Source: Onchocerca volvulus (Eukaryota > Nematoda > Chromadorea > Rhabditida > Onchocercidae). Taken from it: 64,000 nt of DNA. This document shows positions 11,365-21,194 of this stretch, piece by piece. A model generated the notes under the pieces. It saw only the letters and a list, made by a program, of their open reading frames with translations. It made no database searches and had not been told where the DNA came from. The stretch spans positions 15,826,554 to 15,890,553 of the forward strand of contig HG738138.1 in assembly GCA_000499405.2 (NCBI GenBank), in the 5' to 3' direction. A program made the translations under genes and the position numbers. Positions within the stretch are counted from its first letter, which is position 1, and each line of letters starts with the position of its first letter.

Positions 11365-13992
11365 ATGAACCGTGACATCGAATCGGTAATTGATGATGCC
11401 GTTGCACTAATCAGCTCATTGAATTCTTCGTCAGCCGATTCCATTCCTTCATATAATGTTGGTATCTTCTCTTCAATTAATTTTGAAATTTTGGAAAAAT
11501 AGAAAAAAAGCATCGATTATAAAATAAAATGCAAGCAGTTCATATGTTTTTTTCATTCAATTGAGTATATTTGATCATTTGATTTGTAACTTTTTGAAAC
11601 AATTTGAAATTATTTCTGGACAGAAATTGGAATATAATACTCGGAAATAGTGATTTAAAGTAATGATAATATTATTGTTATTCATATATAGTTCTGATAA
11701 ATTACCCGAATTTCAGGTTGATGCGATGAAAAAATGTATTATTAACATTAACAAACTATACAAGAAAAATGCTGATGATTTGTGAGCAGTTGATTAATTA
11801 ATTAAACGACATTATAGCTTATTATTTTTTTGTAATTTAGGCAAAAATTTATCTTTTCCAGCAGTTGGTTTAATAGTTTAAAAAGAGAAAAAAGAGAACA
11901 GAGGCTATGAAATAGCAAATATTGATTATTTAACCTTAAGTTATAATAATTTTCAGTTTTTAAAGAATTAATAAACAAATTTTTGATTAAAAAATAATGT
12001 TATCAAATTATTTCATGTATGTTACCTATTTAAATCTTTGTAAAAATTTTCAGAATGATTTTAAAATCAGGTTCTATATCGGAAAAGAGTAGGAAACAAG
12101 AAGTAGTATTAACGGCACATGCAAGGCAGAGTTGTATTGAATATATCAAGCGATGTTGCTGTACTTATTTACATGAACGTATGTTACGGATAAAGCATTT
12201 ACGGTGGAAGCATGGTGGGCATGTACCTGAAAAAATTAAGGTGAACCGTTTGGTTGTTCTATTTTCGGACTTATGCAACTTTGGTCTTCATTGCTACCCA
12301 AGTTATGCTTATTTCAAAATTTTAAAAATATCTTTCGAGAATTTCTTGTGGCAAAAAAAAGAAAGAATGAATGTGGAATGATAGTTTTGTTTAGTTATTT
12401 TTTGCTGTATTTTAGAATAATATCGGATTAAATCATTTTTTTCTATGAAGGTGAAAAAAAAGTTCATCTTTTTAATCGTTTCGATTCCGTAGACCATCTT
12501 AAAAGTTTGTCTTAAATTTTAGTCTTCAATTGCGGAAGATATTTAACAAAATTCAACTTTCTTCAAATATTTAGCAAATTTTAAAGTTTTTCAAGTTGTT
12601 CTGGAAATATATCGGAAAGAAAAGGGAGGACAAGAAAATTCGAAACAAGAAAAATTGAAAGTTTCTTAATTTATTCCCAAAATATCAAACTGAAATCATT
12701 GGAAATATTATATCTAAATTATCCATCAAAATGTATGGTAGATATTTACCAAATTAAATCGAAGATTCACTATATATATATATAATGATAATGGCCAAGC
12801 CCTTGGCTAGAAAGTGATGATGATCCAGTCCCTGGCTCATTTATTTATCTGTTCCGAAAGCCACTTGCTAGGCCAAATACATTATTCCATTACTTAGGAA
12901 ATGTTGGTAAATATTCTTTTGTCGGTGGATTTTTTTCTATATATATATATACATAGCACTTTAATCGAAATTTCTTACCAATTCTTCTTGTCTTGAAAAA
13001 TGCATCTATAATGATATTCTCCCTTACTAAAAATTACATATGAGCAATTAATTGTTAGCCTGCAAAATAATTAAAATCATTTTGCCAATATTAGAATCAA
13101 TATTTTACTTTGTTTTTCTCTTTTTTTACTACAAAATTACCAGTTTTCAGGAAAATCTATGTGAAGCGGAATTGAAATGGTTACAAGAATATAACAATCT
13201 TCTTGCCGATTTTCAAAGTTCACTTGGTGAGAACGGAGTAAATTTATTGCTGAATATGAAACCGCCTCATAATTTATTTGTCAAGGTCAACTTTTTTTAA
13301 TTTACTCATTTTTCTTTCTATTGGCTCATTTTTGCACTTCACTCTATCGTGTTTTTTCTTTCTTTTTGAATTTCCTTATCAAAAATTTTCTTTTACATTT
13401 TCATTATTACATTCAGGCAAATTAAAATTAAATGAATTAAATTACTGGTTCAAAAATTTGATTACTTGCAATCAATTTATTATATCAATTGATTTCATTT
13501 GTCTTGTGTTTTTTTTTTTTTCTAGGTTAGAGCAAAACAAAATATTGGTTCTTTTGAATTAAGTGATGGAACGACCGTTTCTCTTACTGAAAATGCATTG
13601 GTAAATAGTCTTTCTTTTTTCGCATTTTATTTCGAAAATTTCATGCATTTTTGCTTTTCCGGAAATTTAGCTTTGATTTAAGTGAAAAAAATTTTGATGG
13701 ATTCTTTGAAATGTGCTAATTGACTCTTTATTTGATTGTGTTTTATTTTATATCGTTTTCTCTAATTTCCGATATTGAATTCTTGCTTAAAAAATATTCT
13801 TACTGCTATCATAAGCGGGCTAATTTTTGAAATTGAATTTTAAAAAAATAAATAAAATTTGAATAGATTGATAGTTTGGTCGATGATTATTTCCTTTTTT
13901 TTTTTTTTTTTTCTTTTTTTTTACAGCACTCGTTACCCGTGACCGATTGCGAGATGTTGATTAGGCAAGGGATGCTGGAGCTCGTTGAATAA
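11365..13992 (+). CDS. GINS1: GINS complex subunit Psf1, 6 exons
   Basis: Subunit of the GINS tetramer, which joins Cdc45 and the MCM2-7 ring to form the replicative helicase (CMG) in the nucleus. Exons: 11365-11457, 11717-11781, 12054-12240, 13151-13285, 13526-13600, 13927-13992; all phases fit and give 206 residues (human about 196). Recognised by the A-domain core YLHERMLRIKHLRWKHGG, then MKPPHNLFVKV at the linker and the C-terminal B domain FELSDGTTVSL...LIRQGMLELVE, all collinear with human PSF1. The exon 1 donor (GTTGGT) is unusual but forced by the frame. Intron 3 is about 0.9 kb and contains only AT-rich DNA and a TA repeat. The start is the only ATG giving the expected N-terminal helix. 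Confidence 0.95.
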
Positions 13993-14504
13993 ATGATTTT
14001 GGAATTTTACTGTGATATTTGTGTGTGAACTGTATGTCTACTCGTATTTTGTTGTCTTTTTTTTCCATTTTTTGAAATAGTTATTCACTTTATTTTATAC
14101 AATATTTTTGATATAGTTTTTTATTGAAAAATATCAAGAACTTCAAGTTATATATTACATATCAATATTGATTTTTTTTTTTTTTTTTTAATAAGAAATT
14201 TGATTGAATAGTTAGAAAAGGGAATTTTGATTGAAAGTACTATAAAATATCATCATAACATCATCTTGCAAAAAAAACATTGAACGTCGCTGTAGCAGCT
14301 TAATTGAAATCTGCCAAAAATAATCGTTCATTTCCAGATTAATATTTTTGGAGTTTTTGAAAAGTACTCTCTTACCTCAGTAGGGAAGAGTTAGTACATT
14401 TTGGAAATTATCATCAATCAAAGATTATTTAGTTCAGCAAGTGAGTTGTAATTCATAAGAGAAACATTCCGAACATAATTCATCGTCTCAAACAGTATTT
14501 ATTT
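13993..14504. other. 3' flank of GINS1
   Basis: AT-rich DNA with poly(T) tracts following the GINS1 stop codon. No gene or structured repeat is seen before the tandem repeat that starts near 14505. Confidence 0.5.
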
Positions 14505-15125
14505 GTATGTAGAATCCTGTTTCTGTGTAAAATGTAAGAATGATGATCTGACGTTTACGTGATTTTGTTTCTTTACGACCATTTATAACAATTGTTAGCT
14601 TGATGTATTCTATTACACGATTTTTATAAAATTGATGGTCTGACGTTTGCATAATTTGTTCTTTTAGGTGCCATTTACAATAATTTGTTAGCTTTACGTA
14701 TTCCATCATAGTTTTTCTGTAACATTAATGGCCTAACGTTTATGTGACTTGTTTCTTCAAGATCTGTTTAAACAGCTGCAATTTGACATATTTCGTTACA
14801 GTTTTCCTATAAAATTGATGGCCTGACATTCTGTCACTCGTAGCAATTTGACGTGTTCCACGGCAGAATTTTTGTAAAATTGGTAGCCTAAATATTTACG
14901 TAATTTGTTTCTTTGCCAACAACTGGCGATTTGAAGTGATTCCATTATGGGTTTTCTGCAAAATCATTGTCTGACATTTATGTGATTTGTTCCCTTAGGG
15001 TCATTTACAACAACTGATGGCTTTGTTATAAGATTTCTATAAAATTAATAGTCTAGTCACGTAACTTGTCCCTTTAGAATCATTTGCAATAATTGGGGCA
15101 ACTTGACATATTCCATCATCCCGTC
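14505..15125. repeat. Degenerate tandem repeat, about 92-bp unit, about 7 copies
   Basis: The phrase CTGACGTTTACGTGATTTG and variants recur at 14548, 14640, 14733, 14823, 14888, 14971 and 15053. Each is followed by a block like TTTCTTTACGACCATTTA...ACAATT...GCTTGA.GTATTCCAT and TTTTTATAAAATTGATGG. Spacing is 92, 93, 90, 65, 83 and 82 bases, so later copies carry deletions. This looks like an old, decaying minisatellite. Confidence 0.8.
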
Positions 15126-16259
15126 ATTTAGAAAATCCTTCTCCTATTGGCGGTACAAACGCGTATCTTTTCAAATTTCCAAACGAGATATTTCCCGCGC
15201 ATCTGTAATTTTTTGCAACAAAATTTGATGAAAGAGACGCGGGAAAATGAGCGGCGCCGCAAAAGAGGGCAATTGATGCGGCAGAATCAGACTAGGGATT
15301 GTATGTCGTCTATGTGTATGTGTGTGTGTGTATGTGTGTACGTGCATATTTGTATGTCACTGGGAGTATGTGCGTGCACACACATATAGACATTCTCAAA
15401 ATTTCCAAATGTTTTGGCGCCAATCGCTTCACCCTTGGCTAACCTGAATTGCCATTTGTCGTTTAACTCGAATGGCCATCATTATCATCATCATCATTAT
15501 TATTATCATCATTATCTGCGTTCGTCTACCATCATTTACGACTCGCGCATTTCATTCAAACTTAGACGACCAATTCGACTTCGACAACGGTCGGTTGGTT
15601 GATCATACCAAGTCGGTCGGTTATAGTTATTGAGTCATTCAGTCTGTGTGAGGGAGTGATCTATGGATTGGTTGGTGGAGCGTATATTTGTTCGGTTGGC
15701 TACCAACCCTAGTTTGCAGGGAAGCCTCGCTTTCTTCTACTTCAAACTCTCGATGATGAATAATACGGTCTTTCTTTTGCGTTTTACTGTTATTTCCTCC
15801 ATCCTCTCTTTATATCGATTTTTTTTAGTACTGATTTCCGGCCTTCATTTCTGAATCTTTCTTTTAGTCGCTGCATTACTGATTGATTGATTCATCTGGA
15901 ATTCTTTAAATATTGGCATACTTTCAGTAATTATTTCGCAATCACAAGATAAACAGAGATGTTAATTTGGAAAGTATAAAGTGATGAAATTTCAATTAAT
16001 TTTGCAAAAAAAAAGACACAAAAGGAATTGCAAGTCATAGTACGGAATAGAGATTTATGAAAATAATTTAAATTTTTCAGTTTTCATTATGCTGATTTTC
16101 AGACTATATAATTTGCGCAGGATTTCCGGTAAAAAGTGGGTAGGATATTATCTAGAAATCTCACGTGATAAAAATTATTCATACATATGTGTCCAATTTC
16201 TTTTTCTTACAGTTCGCTTGATTTATCTTATCATCATACTTTCATGGTCATGATTTGGT
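15126..16259. other. Intergenic DNA with a TG microsatellite and a CAT/TTA-rich block
   Basis: A TG-rich tract (15309-15345) and a CATCATTATTATTATC block (about 15478-15512) are the main features. The base composition near 15225-15720 is less AT-rich than the surroundings. A short frame from 15663 (MDWLVERIFVRLATNPSLQG) looks faintly protein-like but has no homology I recognise and no clear splice partners. No gene is called. Confidence 0.4.
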
Positions 16260-16640
16260 AATATCACCCGCTTTACGTTTTTTCTTATAGCAATATTGAT
16301 TCATTATCAACAATTCATTCATAATTTTACAATCTTTCGATCATTACAATATGTATGTTACCGTTGAATGGAATCCTTTCATCTTCCTTACGTATAGCAA
16401 TATTTGTTTAATATTAATAGTCACTGATAACTTCAGATCCTCTGGTCATTTCATGTGTAGATGTTCCGGGAGGACTGGACAATATTTATTCGATGCTTAT
16501 ATTTAGCAATTGTTCAATATTAACAGTTCATTAATAATTCACGACCCTTCGACAGTTATATTTAGCAATAATTATTCATTATCAATTCACTAGTAGTTTT
16601 CTCGCGACTTCTCGGCCATTATATGTTACCAGATGGACAT
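16260..16640. repeat. Degenerate tandem repeat, about 107-bp unit
   Basis: TATAGCAATATT or a variant recurs near 16286, 16393, 16499 and 16559, followed by a similar block (ATTATCAACAATTCATT..TAATT...CGATCATTA). The first spacings are 107 bases; the last copy is shortened. It is a different family from the 92-bp repeat nearby. Confidence 0.65.
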
Positions 16641-17098
16641 AAGTTTTCTTTTGTCCAATCCCTTCAATACAATCTTTTATGTCTTATCGTTAACATATAT
16701 GTATATGGACGGGCATCCTACTCCTTTTTCCTTCCTCCTCCTTCCCGCAGTATGCATATGTATGTAGAAGGATTGTAGGGGAAGAAAGAGGAAGATGGAG
16801 GTCGAATGGTCTGATCTTGGTCCAAACTGAGTAGGAGAAGAGCTGTGAAAGCAGCGGTTGAGGAAAAAGAAAGAGGTGGGAGAAGGGAAGGGTTTTAAGA
16901 AATTCGGAGGGAAGAGGAAGGAATGGGGAAGGAAGAAGTAACACCTAACCCTATCATCGTCATCTACCTCTACTTCTATACTTACCCTTACTACTAATAC
17001 TACTATTACCGTCGTCAGCAGCATCAGCATCTTATCTATTGGGGCATATATCATCATCAGAATAGTATTCAGATGGATGTTGTATGCATACTTGGTGG

Positions 17099-17250
17099 GA
17101 AGGAACGTTTTCGTTCGCTTCATTGGTGATATCGATGTGATCTGCACGTATACATCAATGTAAAGGGACGTTCTTGCACGCTTCATTGGAGACATCATTG
17201 TGATCTGCACGTATATACTGATACAAAAGGACTGTTTTTGTACGAAGAAT
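17099..17250. repeat. Tandem repeat, 63-64-bp unit, 2.4 copies
   Basis: AAGGAACGTT (17100), AAGGGACGTT (17163) and AAGGACTGTT (17227) start three copies. The first two share CGCTTCATTGG.GA.ATC..TGTGATCTGCACGTATA. A third short minisatellite in the same 3-kb stretch. Confidence 0.8.
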
Positions 17251-18700
17251 GATCCATTTCACACTCATCGGTCGTTTTTAGCCTTCCCTCGATGTTACAA
17301 ATGGATGATTGGAATGTTGAGATCATATTACCGTCTTTTTTAACGTTTTGCCGGTCTTCTAGATGGATAACAGCGAATATTGGTAGTGGGAGGAAGGAAA
17401 AGAACAAGTACCGTGAAATTTTATTAGTGATAGGAGATGAGAAGGAAAATCGATGATATGCGGACAATATTTGATGTTTTATGCTGATTAGATATTATGT
17501 AATTAGATATTCCGATCATTTCTAGCCTTTTTGTATTAGTCTTCTAGATGACTGATTATGGTGTTGGGGAACAGTATCGTAAGATATTGTTAGTGATAGG
17601 GAATAATGTTGGATATTGTGTATTTATGATAGCTAGCCAGATATGTATCAATTCTATGAATTTTTTGATGCTATAATTTGTCAAATGTAGTATTTTGTCA
17701 GTTCAGTTGGCGGAAAGAAAGTAAATAAGATACTAATCAGTTGCATATAATTATTTATACTTGTTATTGATTTAGTTGGCAAAAAAAAAGTGGTTTTATG
17801 AAGTAATATCGTTAGTATTTTTTAGCCACTAATATTAATAAGTGGAATACTAATAATATATTATAGTTTAAATTAATAAACATAGAAAAAGAACATTTTG
17901 AGATTTTTTGTTTTTTAATCTTTTTCTGGTTTGGTTCAAAATTGTTTTTTTTTTTTTTTCCTTATTTCCTTGAAAGTCTTCTTTTTTTTGATTATTTCCT
18001 TTTAATGTTTGGCAGTACGCCTCGCAGGTGTGAGTTATGTGACGAAAACATGCATTTAGCGATATATTTTTATATTCCTCTTCTTTTTTTTTATTTCTCT
18101 TTGTTCCTGTGGCATTTTTTAGTGGAGTTGGCATTCTTTCTTTTCCAGATTTTTTTTTTTTTTAATGATTTTTGTCTCCATAAAATTTTGACCTTAGAAT
18201 TCAAATGATGTATTTTCCCATCCTTCTCATCACCTGCAAAGCTGTGACCTTTAATAGTAGGAATGAAAAGTAGTGGACACTTTCGCTGGAGATTTAATTG
18301 ATGGACTTCTTTTTTGGGCGAATAGTAGTGACCTTTAGTACAACTTGAATGATGAGATCTCTCTGTTCTCATCTGGGATTGTGTGATTTTATATCTTTTC
18401 CGTTGAATTGCAATGGAAGAAAGAATACTAAAGAAAAAAGAATTTGTCAAAATTTGAATTTTTCTGTTGTCATTTTTTGTCATTCTTTTTCTCCGTTTTG
18501 TAGCGCTGCTTTGTCACTTTTTAGTTGGTAATGTTAGCTTTCAGTTTCATTTATTTTCAAATAGTTTGTGAGTTGTTTTTTTTTTAATTTTTTTCTGCTG
18601 ATTTTATCTTTCATGTTTTGTTATCACTTGTCTTTAGAATTAGGTTAAAACTTTTGTTTTTAAAGAATGTTTCAAGGATTCATATTATTTACTTCTTCTT
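17251..18700. other. Intergenic DNA upstream of the microRNA cluster
   Basis: AT-rich with long T tracts on the + strand (17945-18170). No coding exon with splice signals is supported on either strand. It may hold the promoter of a primary microRNA transcript, but nothing specific is visible. Confidence 0.4.
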
Positions 18701-18760
18701 ACTTTTCGATCTTGGCATAATTTAGGCCTATTACCCTGAAAATATGATGATTGCTGTTTG

Positions 18761-18836
18761 CTCGTAGCTGAGCATGGTTCTTAGTCATGTGACAATGAAA
18801 CGGATTCATGACTAGAACCATACTCAGCTATGCGAT
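18761..18836 (+). ncRNA. mir-61: microRNA hairpin, miR-61/miR-44 family
   Basis: A nearly perfect inverted repeat: left arm 18765-18789 (TAGCTGAGCATGGTTCTTAG...), 17-base loop, right arm 18807-18830. Arms pair over about 24 bp with small bulges, and flanking CTCG/CGAT bases extend the stem, the size expected of a microRNA precursor. The 3' arm starting at 18809 reads TGACTAGAACCATACTCAGC. Its seed GACTAGA defines the nematode miR-44/45/61/247 and insect miR-279 family, and the first eleven bases equal C. elegans miR-61 as I remember it. The product would repress target mRNAs post-transcriptionally through Argonaute. It lies about 1.8 kb before the miR-250-like hairpin on the same strand. Confidence 0.88.
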
Positions 18837-18876
18837 CTAGCATTCTTATCCAGTTTTTCGGTTGTTTCATTTGCAG

Positions 18877-19361
18877 TTTCTGGAAATTTCATTATTGTTA
18901 TCACTTTTAATCCTTTTCATTTCACAAGTAGGAGAAATATGTGAGGTAACGAAAATTCCTGCTATTTTCTTAAGAAATTTAACGGATGAAGTTAGTCATT
19001 TGGAAGTTGAAATTGCAGAAAAGGGTATAGAAAACAACATTTGTCCCTTGATCTGTGGAGATTCTACAGCATCTGTTTTTGAACTGCAAATTATAAAGAT
19101 CTTGCAGTAATTGTCGTTTTGAATCATGAACTATGAAAGTCGTAAACAGCTAAGGATTACGATTAAGAGGATTTTGGTATGAGGGTATCTATTAAAACCT
19201 GAATACCAGAGCAAAACTTGACTGTTAATTTTTCTCGATTTAAAAAGATATAATAATATGGTTATTTCAGTGAATATAGAATTCCTTCTTTTGTCCGCGA
19301 GAATATTCCCAGTTTAAATCCCGAAGTTTTGAAATTAGAATTAAAAAAGGAGGACCACTGA
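18877..19361 (+). CDS. Two-exon C-terminal part of an unrecognised protein
   Basis: Two spliced exons end an open frame. The first runs to 19106 (donor GTAATT) and the second is 19271-19361 (acceptor TTATTTCAG), with matching phase and a TGA at 19359-19361. The first exon starts either at 18877 (after TTTGCAG) or at 18929 (after TCACAAG); the extra segment of the longer version is hydrophobic and may be intron. Readable stretches include EVTKIPAIFLRNLTDEVSHL, FELQIIKILHEYRIPSF and LNPEVLKLELKKEDH. I do not recognise the family. No convincing upstream exon or start codon was found, so it may be the 3' end of a gene with distant exons, or a gene remnant. It sits between the miR-61-like and miR-250-like hairpins, which could therefore be intronic or share its transcript. 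Confidence 0.5.
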
Positions 19362-20585
19362 CTTATGTCGTAATCAGATGTTTTAACAGGAAATCGAATT
19401 AGAATATGAAAGTAGATTTCCTGTCGTGAGTGGAGGTTTTTTTTTTTTTCATTTAATATGCAGAAGACATTTATAAGGTTTTGGACCAATCGGACTGGGA
19501 TAGGTTTTTTTTTTTTTTTTTTTTTGTTACCGACCGGTATGATTCATTCACTTTTCTTTTTTCTCTTTTCTCCTTTGTTAGTGAAAAAAAAAAAAGACTG
19601 AATGTATTGAAGAGATTAAGAAAACACATGTATATGTGTTGTTGACCTTCCCTTTGGTGGTATACTCTCATTGTCAGCTGCCAAAAATTTGCCAGTTTTC
19701 GGGTAAGAAATCATTTGGTAGCGTGGATAAAGAATAACGGGGTCGGAAAAAGTGATATGTGGGATGAGGAATTAACTAAGATTTGGATTTTTAATGTACA
19801 TAAATAATGAGTTCTAAAAAGGAAGAAAAAAAGGGAGTTACAGTATTAGCTGATCTCAGTTAAGTATTGGAAATATTACTTTGTTATATTCTCAGTAAGC
19901 GAGAAAGTGTTAAGGAGCGTAAAATATGCAGCTGTAATCTAGGTAAAATAATTGCTTTGTTTATTTATTGGAAATTCATAGTATGGAAGAAGATAAATAA
20001 GTTTTCCCTATGCATACGAATTTTAGTTCGCTAATCGTGTTAATTGTGGTCCTTTTTGTTTTTTGGAAATAAATTTATTTGGAAAAACTTGATTAAGTTT
20101 TCATAGCATATTCTCTCGGTAAATTTGTTTTCCAATATAAGAAATGATTCCTCTTTTTCCTCAGACATATTCATTCTCTGGTTGTAAGTCAAATTTGCAA
20201 ATTTCAATTTGTAGATAGGGTTCAGGGATAATGTATGACTAAATTTGAAATGGGTATTCTGTAGGTGAAGAAGTCTTATTCTATTAATAAAATAATGCGT
20301 TTTCGTCGAACATATGCATTCCCTGGTTGTAAATCAAAATGATACTAGTAATCTTTCTCACGCCTACTTCCTTCGGCTAAGCTACATTAATCAACTTAAA
20401 GCCGATAGATTTACAGTAGTTTGTTCCGTTGCTTACAGCAGTGAATTGGATCGGAACCCGTGATTTTCGAGAATTGGAATCAAGATGATTGAATAATTGT
20501 TGCTGTGAAATGTGTAGCATTTCGGGGAAGAAATATCTTAGATGGGAATTCATGGATGTACAAGATTTTTAGAATCCCGGAAGCA
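19362..20585. other. Region between the unknown exons and the miR-250-like hairpin
   Basis: No protein gene is supported. Two diverged copies of CATATTCATTCTCTGGTTGTAA..CAAA occur near 20165-20200 and 20311-20340. The stretch from about 20340 on is less AT-rich than typical intergenic DNA here, as might fit a primary microRNA transcript. Confidence 0.4.
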
Positions 20586-20589
20586 CTGA

Positions 20590-20676
20590 TGGCTAAGCTT
20601 GAACTGTCAGTGGTCTTGTGATCCGTTAAGAAATTTTGAATCGAATCACAGCCAACTGGTGGTTCAGCTTGCTATA
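20590..20676 (+). ncRNA. mir-250: microRNA hairpin, miR-250-like (miR-2-type seed)
   Basis: Left arm 20592-20625 (GCTAAGCTTGAACTGTCAGT...) pairs with right arm 20642-20674 around a loop of about 16 bases. GTGAT/ATCAC closes the top of the stem and AAGCTTGAAC/GGTTCAGCTT its base. The 3' arm from 20646 reads TCACAGCCAACTGGTGGTTC; C. elegans miR-250 as I recall it differs at two of the first 16 positions. If processing starts two bases earlier (20644), positions 2-8 become ATCACAG, the miR-2/miR-43 seed, so the exact 5' end decides family membership. In C. elegans, mir-250 is, as I recall, clustered with mir-61, which matches the neighbour here. Confidence 0.82.
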
Positions 20677-21107
20677 TTTGGCAGTGGCGTAAAATGGATT
20701 TTTTATTCGCAATAAGTTTTTCGAACCTTGCGGTAAACAAATATTTCTGGTGATTTCCAGTTTCTCAAGAATCTCATTCCATTACAGTTCTCGAAGGAAA
20801 TTTCTCAGGCTTCTGTAGCTTGATTGATAATTTCCTGTGGAATCTCTTGATCGTAAAATTTCCGCTGCAGTTGTTGAATAAAACCTTTAAACCCTTTGTA
20901 ATTAGATTAATAAATTTCGTGAGCCGTATCGGCTTTGTGATACATTGTAATTTAAATATGCATCACAGCACGATTCGGCCCGCGAAATGTGATTTTTGTT
21001 TGGTTATTCAGAAACCAATCATTCCTCATTTGCAACACAGAACCCTATTGAAAAATTATCAATTCCTAATAAGTGCCCAGAATACTTGGTGATAATTTTG
21101 ATTTTTA

Positions 21108-21194
21108 AAGTGTGGGAGTAGTGGCCTGGATTTTGTCCAAAGCGTTAAAATACAGCTTTGGCACCATTCAGACCACTACACCTCTCTCACTTTT
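21108..21194 (+). ncRNA. Candidate third microRNA hairpin of the cluster
   Basis: Left arm 21112-21143 (GTGGGAGTAGTGGCCTGG...) folds onto right arm 21155-21190 with an 11-base loop. CCAAAGC/GCTTTGG closes the top and GTGGGAG/CTCTCAC the base, with a few mismatches and bulges in between. A 3' product could begin TTTGGCACCATTCAGACCAC (21157), whose bases 2-8 are TTGGCAC, similar to the vertebrate miR-96 seed; this is a short match only. I know no nematode microRNA with this sequence. It lies 430 bases after the miR-250-like hairpin on the same strand. Confidence 0.6.

Noticed and set aside
12794..12885. Inverted repeat with TGGCC..AAG..TTGGCTAG blocks in GINS1 intron 3
   Set aside because: Stem short and broken with a loop of about 50 bases; does not look like a microRNA precursor.
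15147..15602. Frames of 62-80 codons with Cys/Val or His/Tyr runs
   Set aside because: Produced by the TG and CAT/TTA microsatellites.
16677..17210. 177-codon minus-strand open frame
   Set aside because: It overlaps the 63-bp tandem repeat and pyrimidine-rich low-complexity DNA; the translation is biased to Ser, Phe, Pro and Leu and resembles no protein.
19172..19220. Small hairpin (GGTATGAGGGT / ACCTGAATACC)
   Set aside because: Only about 10-12 paired bases; too weak to add to the microRNA cluster.
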